This document shows positions 35,173 to 44,772 of a stretch of 64,000 bases of DNA, in pieces. The stretch's first letter is position 1. Each line of letters starts with the position of its first letter. Source of the stretch: Rhizobium sp. AC27/96 (GTDB taxonomy: Bacteria > Pseudomonadota > Alphaproteobacteria > Rhizobiales > Rhizobiaceae); NCBI RefSeq assembly GCF_001692325.1, contig NZ_LXKN01000018.1:372001-436000 (forward strand), given 5' to 3'. The position numbers and the translations under genes were made by a program. The notes beneath the pieces were generated by a model. It ran no database searches. It saw nothing but the letters and a program-made list of their open reading frames with translations, and was not told the DNA's origin.

Positions 35173-36753
35173 ATGACGCATCAAAAAGATCAACTTTCGG
35201 ATCTGAAAATCGGCCGCCGCCGCTTTCTCGGCGGTGCAGCCGCCCTGGGCGCTTTGCCGGCCCTCACCTCCGGCTTGTTGATGCCACGCGACGCTCGCGC
35301 GCAGGCAGTGAAACATGGCGGCCATCTGAAGCTCGGCCTCAAGGGCGGCGCCACCAGCGATGAGCTCGATCCGGCGACTTACAGCGCATCTGTATTGTTC
35401 GTCATTGGCCGCCTCTGGGGCGATACGCTTGTCGAATCCGATCCCAAGACCGGCGCGCCTTTGCCGTCATTGGCGACTTCCTGGACGCCATCGGCGGACG
35501 CATCCGTCTGGACCTTCAAGATCCGGAACGACGTGCAGTTTCATGACGGCAGCAAGATGACCGTCGCCGACATCATCGCCACGCTGAAGCGGCATGCGGA
35601 CAAGAATTCGCAATCAGGCGCTCTCGGGCTGATGGCTTCGATCACCGGTATCGAGGAAAAGGCAGGTGACCTTGTCCTGACGCTCTCTGAGGGCAATGCG
35701 GACCTACCTCTTCTTCTGACCGACTACCACCTGATCATCCAGCCGAAGGGTGGCGTCGAGAAGCCGGCGGCCGCTATCGGCACCGGTCCCTACATCCTGA
35801 AAAGCTTTGAACCCGGCGTTCGCGCTACCTTCGAGAAGAACCCACAGGATTGGCGCTCCGACCGCGGCTTTGTCGACAGCGTGGAAATACTCGTCATCAA
35901 CGACAACACCGCCCGCATTGCAGCGCTTGCCTCCGGTCAGGTTCACTTCGTCAACAATGTCGATCCGAAGACGGTCCCGATGCTCAAGCGGGCACCGAAA
36001 GTCGATATCGTCCGCAACGCCGGCAAGGGCTTCTACTGCTTCCTGATGCATTGCGACACGGCGCCTTTCGACAATGCCGATCTTCGGCTCGCGCTGAAAT
36101 ATGCCATCGACCGACAGTCGATCCTCGACAAGGTGCTGGCCGGCTACGGAACGATCGGCAACGATTATCCGGTCAACTCCAACTACGCGCTTGCGCCGAC
36201 CGATATCGAGCAGCGCCCGTATGATCCCGACAAGGCCGCGTTCCACTTCAAGAAATCGGGCCTCGACCGTCCCGTTCAGCTGCTCACGTCAGATGCAGCC
36301 TTTCCGGGCGCCGTGGATGCAGCGATCCTGTTTCAGGAGAGTGCGCGCAAGGCCGGAATCACGCTTGATGTAAAGCGCGAACCGGAAGACGGCTACTGGA
36401 CCAACGTCTGGAACAAGCAGCCTTTCTGCGCCTCCTTCTGGGGCGGTCGCCCGACCCAGGATTCGCGCTATTCCACCTCCTATCTTTCGACCGCTGAGTG
36501 GAACGACACACGTTTCAAACGCCCTGACTTCGATAAGATGGTGCTGCAGGCAAGATCCGAACTCGACGAGGCGAAGCGCAAGGTGCTTTACCGGCAACTG
36601 GCCATGATGGTGCGGGACGACGGAGGCCTGATCCTGCCCGTCTTCAACGATTACATCATGGCCGCCTCGAAGACGCTGAAAGGATATGTCGACGACATCG
36701 GCAATGATATGTCCAATGGCTATATCGGCAGCCGCGTCTGGTTCGATGCTTAA
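35173..36753 (+). CDS. Dpp/Opp-type ABC transporter substrate-binding protein 2 (orphan)
   Basis: Family 5 solute-binding protein, 526 aa, with a Tat-like signal (IGRRRFLGGAAALGALPA, cleavage near ARAQAV). ATG at 35173 follows AAGGGA by 6 nt. It is a clear paralogue of the protein at 27679-29268, aligned almost end to end without large gaps. No permease or ATPase follows; the next gene is a hydrolase 21 nt downstream. It therefore probably feeds the permease/ATPase complex encoded at 29425-32880 with a second, related ligand that the hydrolase then breaks down. Confidence 0.88.
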   Translation: MTHQKDQLSDLKIGRRRFLGGAAALGALPALTSGLLMPRDARAQAVKHGGHLKLGLKGGATSDELDPATYSASVLFVIGRLWGDTLVESDPKTGAPLPSLATSWTPSADASVWTFKIRNDVQFHDGSKMTVADIIATLKRHADKNSQSGALGLMASITGIEEKAGDLVLTLSEGNADLPLLLTDYHLIIQPKGGVEKPAAAIGTGPYILKSFEPGVRATFEKNPQDWRSDRGFVDSVEILVINDNTARIAALASGQVHFVNNVDPKTVPMLKRAPKVDIVRNAGKGFYCFLMHCDTAPFDNADLRLALKYAIDRQSILDKVLAGYGTIGNDYPVNSNYALAPTDIEQRPYDPDKAAFHFKKSGLDRPVQLLTSDAAFPGAVDAAILFQESARKAGITLDVKREPEDGYWTNVWNKQPFCASFWGGRPTQDSRYSTSYLSTAEWNDTRFKRPDFDKMVLQARSELDEAKRKVLYRQLAMMVRDDGGLILPVFNDYIMAASKTLKGYVDDIGNDMSNGYIGSRVWFDA

Positions 36754-36774
36754 ACATCCCCGGGATAAATGATC

Positions 36775-38778
36775 ATGGCAGACCGCAACTTCACTACTAT
36801 CGAAAATCACTGGATCACCCTCAAGGACGGCACGCGGCTCGCCGCGCGTATCTGGATGCCGGATGGCGCAGACAGCGATCCCGTGCCCGCCGTCTTCGAA
36901 TTCCTGCCCTATCGCAAGCGGGACGGAACCAGCCCTCGCGACGAATCCACCTACCCGGTCTTTGCCGCCGCCGGCATTGCCGGCGTGCGCGTCGACATCA
37001 GAGGCTCCGGTGAATCCGACGGCATCATCGATGGCGAATATACCGAACTCGAGCTTGCCAACGCCTGCGAGCTGATCGCCTGGATTGCAGCGCAGCCCTG
37101 GTCCAACGGCTCGGTCGGCATGATGGGCATCTCCTGGGGCGGCTTCAATTGCCTGCAGGTCGCCGCTTTGAAGCCGCCAGCGCTGAAGGCAGTCATATCG
37201 ATCGCCTCCACCGTCGACCGCTACAACGACGATATCCATTACAAGAACGGTTGCCACCTCTCCGCCCAGCTTTCCTGGGCTGCGACCATGCTGGCCTATC
37301 AGTCCCGCGCGCCCGATCCAGCCATCGTCGGTGAGCGCTGGCGGGAGATGTGGCTGGAGCGCCTAGAGCAAGAGCCCTTCTTCATGGAGGAATGGCTTGA
37401 GCACCAGCGCCGCGACGACTTCTGGCGGCACGGCTCGATCTGCGAGAATTTCGCGGAGTTCGATATTCCGGCCATCGTCATCGCCGGCTGGGCCGACGGC
37501 TATCGCAATACGCCGCTGCTGGCTGTCGAGGGCCTCGGCGACAAGGCGAAGGCGCTGATCGGCCCCTGGGTTCACAAATATCCGCATTTCGCCTGGCCGA
37601 AGCCGCGCGCCGATTTTCATGGCGAGGCCATCGCCTGGTGGAACCGCTGGCTGCGCGGCGAGCAAAATGGCGCGGAAAACATGCCGTCAGTTCGCGCCTA
37701 CATCCTTGACGCCATCAAACCCGCTAGGCGACGCGATTTCGATCCCGGCTTCTGGATCGCCAAGGAAGAATGGCAAAAGCCTGAGCTGCAGTGCTTCTAT
37801 GTCGAGCAGTTCGGTACCCTGATGGAAGGCATGCCGATCCCGCATGCGCCGGAGCATCCCGTCTACTTGCGCTCGCCACTCGACACAGGCACGGCCTCGG
37901 GCGAATGGTTCACCCTGAAGCCGGACGCGGAACTGGCGATCGACCAACGTCTTGACGATGCCGGCTCCCTCACCTTCCAGACGGCGCCGCTTGCCGAGGA
38001 TCACGACTATCTCGGCCGCCCGGTCATCACGCTAACGCTGCGGTGCGATGCCGACACTGCCAATCTCTGCGCGAGGCTAGTTGATATCCATCCGGACGGT
38101 ACGGCGACGCGCGTCTCCTTTGGCGTACTCAATCTCGCTCATCGCAACAGCAATGCCGAACCAAAGCCGTTGAGCAAGGGCGAGCGAACCACAATCACGC
38201 TAACGCTTGATGCCTGCGGCTACCGTTTCCGCAAGGGCCATCGCATTCGCCTGTCCCTATCGACGTCCTACTGGCCAATGGTCCTGCCGCCACCGGAAAA
38301 TCCGGGCCTGACAATCGATCTGGCTTCCATCGGCCTTGGCCTGCCAATGCTCGGCGCACATGAACTCATCGACATCAAGCAGCCTGATAATCCCGATCCG
38401 CTGCCGAAATACATCGAGCATGCGCCGGGATCGACGAAACGGCAGGTGGTCCGTGATCTCTCAGCGGGGCGTACTCGCTATGAAATTCAAGAGGATACGG
38501 GACTTTTTGAACATCCAGCTACAGGTCTTTCAACGCGGCAGATGCGTGAAGAGGTCTGGTCCATTGCACCGGATGACCCGCTCTCGATGACGGGTATCTC
38601 GATCTGGACCTGCGACATGAAACGCTCGGATTGGTTTGTCCGCACGGTCGCGACATCGGCCATATCCTGCACGGCAACAGACTGGATCATCAGCGCCTCG
38701 GTCATTGCCCATGAAGGCGAGACGCAGGTCTTTGAGAAGATCTTCGAGGAGAAGCGTATCCCCCGCGATCTGATGTAG
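36775..38778 (+). CDS. CocE/NonD-family (peptidase S15-like) hydrolase
   Basis: Protein of 667 aa without signal peptide. N-terminal alpha/beta hydrolase with nucleophile in MMGISWGGFNCLQ (about residue 122), acid in AGWADGYRNTP and histidine in GPWVHKYPHFAW; the C-terminal jelly-roll (from about 340) is the X-Pro dipeptidyl-peptidase C-terminal domain. CocE-type enzymes cleave esters and amides such as cocaine benzoyl ester or acylated compounds. Start at 36775 has better spacing to GGGA than the ATG at 36769. Likely co-transcribed with the upstream binding protein; substrate probably the imported compound. Confidence 0.85.
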   Translation: MADRNFTTIENHWITLKDGTRLAARIWMPDGADSDPVPAVFEFLPYRKRDGTSPRDESTYPVFAAAGIAGVRVDIRGSGESDGIIDGEYTELELANACELIAWIAAQPWSNGSVGMMGISWGGFNCLQVAALKPPALKAVISIASTVDRYNDDIHYKNGCHLSAQLSWAATMLAYQSRAPDPAIVGERWREMWLERLEQEPFFMEEWLEHQRRDDFWRHGSICENFAEFDIPAIVIAGWADGYRNTPLLAVEGLGDKAKALIGPWVHKYPHFAWPKPRADFHGEAIAWWNRWLRGEQNGAENMPSVRAYILDAIKPARRRDFDPGFWIAKEEWQKPELQCFYVEQFGTLMEGMPIPHAPEHPVYLRSPLDTGTASGEWFTLKPDAELAIDQRLDDAGSLTFQTAPLAEDHDYLGRPVITLTLRCDADTANLCARLVDIHPDGTATRVSFGVLNLAHRNSNAEPKPLSKGERTTITLTLDACGYRFRKGHRIRLSLSTSYWPMVLPPPENPGLTIDLASIGLGLPMLGAHELIDIKQPDNPDPLPKYIEHAPGSTKRQVVRDLSAGRTRYEIQEDTGLFEHPATGLSTRQMREEVWSIAPDDPLSMTGISIWTCDMKRSDWFVRTVATSAISCTATDWIISASVIAHEGETQVFEKIFEEKRIPRDLM

Positions 38779-38779
38779 A

Positions 38780-39700
38780 TCATCGCGAACCTGCAAACCG
38801 GCTTGCCGCCGCACATATGGCGGCAAAGCCGGCGCGGGCTCCCTCGCTCATGTGCCTTGCCCGCAGCCAGGCGTGTACCATCTGCGGCTCCTCACGGAAC
38901 CAGACCTCAACGCCCGCCTGCGCCAGCCGCGCCGCATAGTTGCGGCCGTCATCACGCAGCGGATCGAAATGGGCGACCGTGATGAACGTGGGCGGAAGGC
39001 CGGCAACAGAAGGCAAGGCAAGCGGCTCGGCAACGGGATTGCCTGACGGAGCCTGCAAGACGCTGCGGTAATAGCTGACATCGGCTGTTGTCAGCCCGGG
39101 TGCTTCCGCCATTTCCAAATATGAGCCGGAAACGAGATCGCCGCCGAGTGCCGGATAGATCAGGATCTGGCCGACAATTCCCGAAAGGCCCTCGGCCTTG
39201 GCTCGGATGGCCAATCCGGCCGCCAGATTGCCGCCGGCGCTATCGCCGATCAACACAATCTCTTTGCCCTCCGCGAGCAATTGTCTGAGGACACTGAAAC
39301 AATCATCCGTCTGTGCCGGCCATCGATGATCCGGGGCAAGACGATAGTCGACCGAGACAAGTTCCGCCCCAACATGGTCGGCAATCTCGGCACAGATCGC
39401 ATGATGGCTATCGAGCGAGCCGACGACGAAGCCGCCGCCGTGGAGATAGAGCAGGCAGGTCGCGGTGCGGGTCTCTGCCGGATGATACCGCCTGACGGGA
39501 ATTGTCCCCGACACGACCTCGTCACTTATACGGATGCCATCCGGCAACGGCCGATCGAAGCGAGCGCATAACGCATCATACCATTGACGCTGCTGTTCTA
39601 TCGAGGCTGAGACGGCATCCGGCGGATAGAAGGAGTCTCCAATCTCCATGAACTGCAAGATGCCTGCCTCGGTCGGCATGGGACGCTGCGGAGACTCCAT
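38780..39700 (-). CDS. HSL-type alpha/beta hydrolase (esterase)
   Basis: Esterase of 306 aa of the hormone-sensitive-lipase group: oxyanion motif LLYLHGGGFVVGS (about residue 85), nucleophile GDSAGGNLA (about 155), acid in HFDPLRDDG and histidine in MVHAWLRA. GAGG precedes the ATG at 39700. It is convergent with the CocE-like gene and ends one base from it. Two ester hydrolases and a thioesterase within 7 kb suggest degradation of acylated compounds. Confidence 0.88.
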   Translation of the reverse strand: MESPQRPMPTEAGILQFMEIGDSFYPPDAVSASIEQQRQWYDALCARFDRPLPDGIRISDEVVSGTIPVRRYHPAETRTATCLLYLHGGGFVVGSLDSHHAICAEIADHVGAELVSVDYRLAPDHRWPAQTDDCFSVLRQLLAEGKEIVLIGDSAGGNLAAGLAIRAKAEGLSGIVGQILIYPALGGDLVSGSYLEMAEAPGLTTADVSYYRSVLQAPSGNPVAEPLALPSVAGLPPTFITVAHFDPLRDDGRNYAARLAQAGVEVWFREEPQMVHAWLRARHMSEGARAGFAAICAAASRFAGSR

Positions 39701-40059
39701 TCGAAATCCTCATATGTGCGGATCCACTCGATAACATGGCTCCGCTTTCAAACGCTTATCTGCTTGCGGCTGCGGTCGTCACCGTACCGACATTGTGGAT
39801 CGAGGGTGCGGCGATTGCTCAGAAACATAAAGCTTCAGGTAGAAGGCAACATTGTACACTTCCCGCCTTCCTGTCCATTTCACGCAGCAATTTCCACCGG
39901 GAAATGCAGGGTTAGGAACGCATTAAGCTTCTTGGAGCACTTACCGATGCGAAAATACTTGGTGTCGGCAGCAAGATCATTCCTGAAATCAAGTCGCTTT
40001 ATCGATTTTACATCGTCCAAAACGCATCAATTCACGTCATGGAATTAGGAGACTTTCAC
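39701..40059. other. Intergenic region upstream of the chemoreceptor gene
   Basis: About 360 nt with an open frame of 110 codons (39716-40048) that shows no family resemblance and Ser/Arg-rich composition typical of a shadow frame. The interval should carry the promoters of the divergent esterase and chemoreceptor genes, but I cannot point to a convincing -35/-10 pair. Confidence 0.5.
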
Positions 40060-41775
40060 ATGAAAGCCATGTCATTGAATTTCGGCTTCGAAGCAACGGC
40101 TGTACTTACCGCGATCGATAAGTCGATGGCCATCATCGAGTTTGATATGTCCGGGAAAATCCTGACGGCGAACGCCAATTTTTGCCGCGCTTTCGGGTAT
40201 GATCTGAAGGAAATCATCGGCCAGCATCATCGCATCTTCGTTGCGCCCGAGGAAGCGGCGGCGCCGGAGTATGCCCAATTCTGGGCAAAGATGGCACGAG
40301 GCGAATTCGACAGCCGCCAGTACAGACGCCTGGGCAAGGGCGGCAAGGAAATCTGGATAGAAGCTACATACAATCCAGTGCGCAGGGGCAAGAAATTCCA
40401 TAAGGTTGTAAAGATCGCCGCCGATATCACCGCTGCCAAATTGAAGAGCATCGAGGACGCCGGCAAGCTCGACGCGCTATCGCGCTCGCAAGCCGTTATC
40501 GAGTTTACACCGGATGGCCGCATCCTTGGCGCCAACGAGAACTTTCTGCAAACCTTGGGCTACGAGCTGTCGGAAATCCAGGGCATGCACCACTCCCTGT
40601 TTTGCGACAAGGCCTATAGCAGCAGTAACGAATACCGCCAATTCTGGAGCAGGCTTGCCCAGGGCGAATTCATTGCCGACGAGTTCCTGCGCATCGGCAA
40701 GGGTGGCCGCAAGGTCTTCATCCAGGCATCGTACAATCCGATTTTCGATACGGATGGCCGGGTCTTCAAGATCGTGAAATTTGCGACAGACGTGACCGGC
40801 CGCGTCAACAACGTCGAAGCGCTCGGTGGCGCACTCGGACAGATGTCCGATGGTGATCTGACGCAGCATCTGGCAACACCGTTCATTCCGACACTCGAAA
40901 GATTGCGCACCGATTTCAATGGTGCAGTCGGCAAACTGCATGCGGCCATGCAATCCGTTGCGCGCGCCGCCGGCACGATTTCCTCGGGCACCCAGAGGAT
41001 TCATCAAGCATCCGACGACATCGCCAAGCGCTCCGAGCAGCAGGCGGCTTCGGTGGAAGAGACGGCCGCCGCGCTGGAGGAGATCACCACCACCGTTGCC
41101 GACTCCAGTCAAAACGCCGATGCTGCCGGCAGGCTTGTACGGGAGACTCGGGAAAGTGCGGCCCATTCTGCAACCGTCGTGCGTCGCGCGATCGATGCCA
41201 TGGGTCGGATAGAGACCTCCTCCCAGGAGATCACCAATATCGTCGGCGTGATCGATGAAATAGCCTTCCAGACCAATCTGCTCGCCCTGAATGCGGGCAT
41301 AGAGGCTGCGCGTGCCGGCGATGCCGGCAAGGGCTTTGCCGTTGTTGCCCAGGAGGTGCGTGAACTTGCGCAGAGATCAGCGGTCGCCGCCAAGGAGATC
41401 AAGGATCTGATCGCGCTTTCAAGCGGCAATGTGCAGAGCGGCGTGGCTCTGGTTATGGAAACCGGCTCTGCCCTTGCGACAATCGAGTCCCAGGTTCAGA
41501 GCGTCGATGGCAATGTCTCGATGATCGTGGGTGTGGCCAAGGAACAGGCGGTAACCCTCAAGGAAGTCAGTAGCGCTGTTGGCGTGCTGGATCGGGGTAC
41601 GCAGCAAACGACGGCTCTCGTGCAGGAATCAGCGGCGGCTGCGCTTGTCCTCGCGGCCGAGGCTGAAAATTTGTTCGAGCTGCTGAGCTTGTTTCAGTTG
41701 GAACGCCCTTCGGTGACGCAGGCACATTCCGACCTTGATGCCGCAGGAAGGCTGCCGCGCAGAGCAGTGGGATAA
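40060..41775 (+). CDS. Soluble methyl-accepting chemotaxis protein with two PAS domains
   Basis: Receptor of 571 aa without membrane segments. PAS 1 is about residues 15-130 ([26 protein letters not shown]) and PAS 2 about 140-255 ([26 protein letters not shown]). A short HAMP-like link leads into the signalling domain (about 300-540) with the conserved hairpin tip [21 protein letters not shown], shown here only in part. No C-terminal CheR-docking pentapeptide was seen. ATG at 40060 follows AGGAG by 8 nt. PAS receptors of this kind usually sense redox or oxygen through FAD or haem; the ligand is unknown. Confidence 0.9.
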   Translation: MKAMSLNFGFEATAVLTAIDKSMAIIEFDMSGKILTANANFCRAFGYDLKEIIGQHHRIFVAPEEAAAPEYAQFWAKMARGEFDSRQYRRLGKGGKEIWIEATYNPVRRGKKFHKVVKIAADITAAKLKSIEDAGKLDALSRSQAVIEFTPDGRILGANENFLQTLGYELSEIQGMHHSLFCDKAYSSSNEYRQFWSRLAQGEFIADEFLRIGKGGRKVFIQASYNPIFDTDGRVFKIVKFATDVTGRVNNVEALGGALGQMSDGDLTQHLATPFIPTLERLRTDFNGAVGKLHAAMQSVARAAGTISSGTQRIHQASDDIAKRSEQQAASVEETAAALEEITTTVADSSQNADAAGRLVRETRESAAHSATVVRRAIDAMGRIETSSQEITNIVGVIDEIAFQTNLLALNAGIEAARAGDAGKGFAVVAQEVRELAQRSAVAAKEIKDLIALSSGNVQSGVALVMETGSALATIESQVQSVDGNVSMIVGVAKEQAVTLKEVSSAVGVLDRGTQQTTALVQESAAAALVLAAEAENLFELLSLFQLERPSVTQAHSDLDAAGRLPRRAVG

Positions 41776-41825
41776 CCTCGGCCTCTTACGGCCTCACCCG
41801 TTTCTGGCGACGGGAATGTTACGGA

Positions 41826-42224
41826 TCATTTCCCGTGATACTGCTCGTCGGTCACGTGCTCCATCCAGTCGACGACCTTGCCGTCGAGATGTTCGTGGAT
41901 GGCAATGTGCGTCACGGCCGTGGTCGGCGAAGCGCCGTGCCAGTGCCTTTCGCCCGGCTCGAACCAGACGACGTCGCCCGGACGGATTTCTTCGATCGGC
42001 CCGCCTTCGCGCTGAGCGAGCCCAAAGCCTGCCGTGACGATCAGTGTCTGGCCGCGCGGATGCGTATGCCACGCGGTGCGGGCGCCCGGTTCGAAGGTGA
42101 CGCTGCTGGATGCGGCGCGCCGAGCTTCGTTTTCGGCAAACAATGGGTCGATACGCACAGTGCCGGTAAACCAGTCCGCAGGGCCCTTGCCCGATAGTTG
42201 CGAGCCGTTCCTCTTGATATCCAT
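41826..42224 (-). CDS. Small cupin-domain protein
   Basis: Single-domain cupin of 132 aa. Metal-binding motifs are [17 protein letters not shown] (motif 1, His pair and Gln) and [10 protein letters not shown] (motif 2). The ATG at 42224 follows AAGGAG (on the minus strand) by 7 nt, so the longer frame to 42254 is rejected. The closest functional types are RmlC-like or carboxymuconolactone-associated cupins; a reaction cannot be named. Convergent with the chemoreceptor gene. Confidence 0.82.
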   Translation of the reverse strand: MDIKRNGSQLSGKGPADWFTGTVRIDPLFAENEARRAASSSVTFEPGARTAWHTHPRGQTLIVTAGFGLAQREGGPIEEIRPGDVVWFEPGERHWHGASPTTAVTHIAIHEHLDGKVVDWMEHVTDEQYHGK

Positions 42225-42252
42225 GGTCCACTCCTTTGTTGGGATGGGCCGC

Positions 42253-42300
42253 ATGCTGCGGCGGTGAACCTGTAATCTAGTTTATATGCCGCCGCAGCAT
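42253..42300. repeat. 12-bp perfect inverted repeat upstream of the cupin gene
   Basis: ATGCTGCGGCGG (42253-42264) and CCGCCGCAGCAT (42289-42300) are exact inverted copies separated by 24 AT-richer bases (TGTAATCTAGTTTATA inside). It sits immediately upstream of the cupin ribosome site. It may be an operator pair or an mRNA leader structure. Confidence 0.6.
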
Positions 42301-42345
42301 AGATGCCGAATGACGTTTGAAGCTATTTTTGAACAAGATGCCGAT

Positions 42346-42378
42346 CTCGCCTCCGTCGGCTTCAGCGATGGAGGCGAG
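42346..42378 (-). terminator. Hairpin downstream of the ribitol operon
   Basis: CTCGCCTCC (42346-42354) pairs with GGAGGCGAG (42370-42378) across a 15-nt loop. It lies 10 nt after the stop of the D-ribulokinase gene on the minus strand. The T-rich tract on that strand is short and distant, so it is a weak intrinsic terminator at best. Confidence 0.5.
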
Positions 42379-42388
42379 TTGATGACAT

Positions 42389-44020
42389 CTACGACGCCAT
42401 AAGCGAGCGGATGCTCCGGTCGGCCGATTGCAGAAGTTCGAATGCGGCATAGCGACGTTCGTGTTGCGTCTTGATAGGCCCGTCGGCCGGGACAAACACT
42501 TCTGCCAGCCTCGACATCGCCGCCATCGCCTCGGTCAGAGAGCCGTAGCGCTTGCCTGCCGTGGCACCAAGCATGGCAGCGCCGAGCAGAACAGGTTCTT
42601 CGGTATCGGTGACGGCGACCGGTCTATTGGTCGTATCGGCCAGAAGCTGGCGCACGAGGCCACTCTGGGCCGCACCACCGCTGGCGACGATGAGATCGCA
42701 GCCGATGCCATCCTGCGCCAGCTTTTCCAGCAACTGCCGCAAGCCATAGCCGATGCCGCAAAGGCCGGCGACGTAAAGTGCTACCAGATCGTCTATCGCT
42801 GTTTCCAGTGCCAGACCGGAGATAACAGCGCGAGCATCAGGGTCCGCATAGGGAGATCTGTTGCCGAGGAATTCCGGCACGACCTGAATGGATTTCGTAA
42901 GCGCAATCGCATCCGACGCATTCTTGCTGGCCGCAGTCGCCTGTCGGTCGAGCCAGGCAACAAGAGAGAGCCCTTCGGCCTCGGCCTTAGCACGCGCTTC
43001 GGCTGCTGCCGGATGCAGGGTGACGAGATGGTCAATTGCGGCTCCCGCCGCAGACTGCCCGCCCTCGGTCAACCAAAGGCCTGGCACCATCGCCGAATAA
43101 TAAGGTCCCCAGACGCCATCGACGAAAACCGCCGTCTCGCTGGACGCCATCGAGCACGCCGAGGTGCCGAAGACATAAGCGAGTCTCTTTCTGATATCGG
43201 CGTTGCCGTCAGCATCCTGGCCACCCAAAGTGCCGACACCGCCGGCATGGGCATCGATCAGCGACGCACCAACGGGCGTGCCGGCAACCAGACCCAGATC
43301 GCGCGCGGCGGCTTCACTCAGCCCATCGGCCAAGGCGGCGCCGGGCTCGACGACTTCGGTGCCGATCCGCGCGAAACCTTCATCCGCCAGCTCTCCGAGG
43401 CCGATATCCCTGAAGTACTGAGCATCCCAACGCTTTTCATGCGCAAGATAGGTCCACTTGCAGGTCACCGTGCAGACCGATCTCTGCAATGAACCAGTGG
43501 CGCGCCATGTCAGATAATCGGCGAGGTCGAAGAAATGATCCGCCGCTGCGAAGGATTGCGGCAGGTTGCGCTTGAGCCAGAGGAGTTTCGGGGTCTCCAT
43601 CTCCGGCGAGATGCGGCCGCCGACATAGCGCAGCACGGCGTGATCGCCGGCATTGATTTCCTCGGCTTCGCCGGCGGCGCGATGATCCATCCAGACGATG
43701 ATGTTGCGTGCGGGATCGCCCGAGGGGCCGACGGCGATAGGCGCACCATCTGCCTTGACTGCCACCAGCGAGCATGTCGCATCGAAGCCGATGCCGGCAA
43801 CGGCTGATGCCGCTATTCCAGCCGAAGCGACGGCTTCCTTGACGCTATCGCAAACGGCCTTCCAGATCTGCTCGCTGGACTGCTCGACGATGCTGCCGGC
43901 CTCGTGCCAGATGGTGATTGTACGCTTGGCCGATGCGAGCAGATGTCCGCTCGCGTCGAAGACGCCGGCGCGGGCACTGCCGGTCCCGACGTCAATGCCG
44001 ATGAAATAAGATGCCGTCAT
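42389..44020 (-). CDS. FGGY-family carbohydrate kinase, probable D-ribulokinase
   Basis: Kinase of 543 aa with both FGGY actin-like halves: phosphate loop YFIGIDVGTGSARAGVFDASG at the start and IVASGGAAQSGLVRQLLADT near residue 455. NIIVWMDHRAAGEAEEIN is typical of the pentulose-kinase branch. It overlaps the dehydrogenase gene by ATGA, so ribitol oxidation and D-ribulose phosphorylation are coupled. Product D-ribulose 5-phosphate would enter the pentose phosphate pathway. Last gene of the operon. Confidence 0.87.
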   Translation of the reverse strand: MTASYFIGIDVGTGSARAGVFDASGHLLASAKRTITIWHEAGSIVEQSSEQIWKAVCDSVKEAVASAGIAASAVAGIGFDATCSLVAVKADGAPIAVGPSGDPARNIIVWMDHRAAGEAEEINAGDHAVLRYVGGRISPEMETPKLLWLKRNLPQSFAAADHFFDLADYLTWRATGSLQRSVCTVTCKWTYLAHEKRWDAQYFRDIGLGELADEGFARIGTEVVEPGAALADGLSEAAARDLGLVAGTPVGASLIDAHAGGVGTLGGQDADGNADIRKRLAYVFGTSACSMASSETAVFVDGVWGPYYSAMVPGLWLTEGGQSAAGAAIDHLVTLHPAAAEARAKAEAEGLSLVAWLDRQATAASKNASDAIALTKSIQVVPEFLGNRSPYADPDARAVISGLALETAIDDLVALYVAGLCGIGYGLRQLLEKLAQDGIGCDLIVASGGAAQSGLVRQLLADTTNRPVAVTDTEEPVLLGAAMLGATAGKRYGSLTEAMAAMSRLAEVFVPADGPIKTQHERRYAAFELLQSADRSIRSLMAS

Positions 44021-44748
44021 CAGAGGTCCGTACTCAATGGCAGGATCACCAGATCCCGAATGACAATGTTGCGCGGCCTCGATAGCATGAACAACACAGC
44101 CTCCGCCACCTCGGATGCCTCCATCAGGCCGCCGGCGGCAATGGCCTCATCGAGCTTTGCCTGCGGCCAATCGCTGATGAGTGCGGTCACCACCGGCCCC
44201 GGTGCAACGGCGCCAACGCGGATGCCATGCTTGGCAACCTGGCGGCGGACGGTATGGACGAAGGCCTGAACAGCATGCTTCGAGGCTGTGTAGATCGGCT
44301 CCCAGACTACGGGAACGAGACCAGCAATCGAGCTGGTCATGATGATGTCGCCGGTCTTCCTCTCGACCATGTACGGCAGGACCATCCGCACCGAACGGAA
44401 TGCCGCATTGATATTGAGATCCAGCATCCGATCCCAGGCGTCCGGATCGCCCTCCACCACTTCGCCGCCGATATAGGCACCGGCATTGGCGTGGAAGATG
44501 TCGAGCTTGCCGAATTTTCCCAGGATCTGCGGCATCATGGTGGCGACACTTGCGGGATTCAGAAGGTCAACGACGACCGGATGGGCATTCGGTCCGAGTT
44601 CGGCGCAGAGGCTTTTCAGAGTGTCTTCGGCCCTATCGACAAGGGCGACGCTGGCGCCCTCGTTCAGAAGCGATTTGGCGCATTCCAGGCCAATCCCGGA
44701 GGCGGCCCCGGTGATGGCGGCGACTTTACCGGTAAAATCCTGTCTCAT
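44020..44748 (-). CDS. rbtD: Ribitol 2-dehydrogenase (short-chain dehydrogenase)
   Basis: Classical SDR of 242 aa: TGAASGIG cofactor loop, NAG motif in [13 protein letters not shown], catalytic Ser in [14 protein letters not shown] and YTASK. The strings [28 protein letters not shown] and [17 protein letters not shown] closely follow the enterobacterial ribitol dehydrogenase pattern, which makes this more specific than a generic SDR call. Reaction: ribitol + NAD to D-ribulose. AAGGA lies 8 nt before the ATG. Confidence 0.87.
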   Translation of the reverse strand: MRQDFTGKVAAITGAASGIGLECAKSLLNEGASVALVDRAEDTLKSLCAELGPNAHPVVVDLLNPASVATMMPQILGKFGKLDIFHANAGAYIGGEVVEGDPDAWDRMLDLNINAAFRSVRMVLPYMVERKTGDIIMTSSIAGLVPVVWEPIYTASKHAVQAFVHTVRRQVAKHGIRVGAVAPGPVVTALISDWPQAKLDEAIAAGGLMEASEVAEAVLFMLSRPRNIVIRDLVILPLSTDL

Positions 44749-44772
44749 ATCAATCCTTACCTTGTGATGAAA

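Noticed and set aside
39716..40048. 110-codon plus-strand frame before the chemoreceptor
   Set aside because: No ribosome site, no homology pattern, overlaps the expected promoter.
41798..41831. ACGGGAA/TTCCCGT inverted repeat as bidirectional terminator
   Set aside because: Its right arm is inside the cupin coding end and there is no T run.
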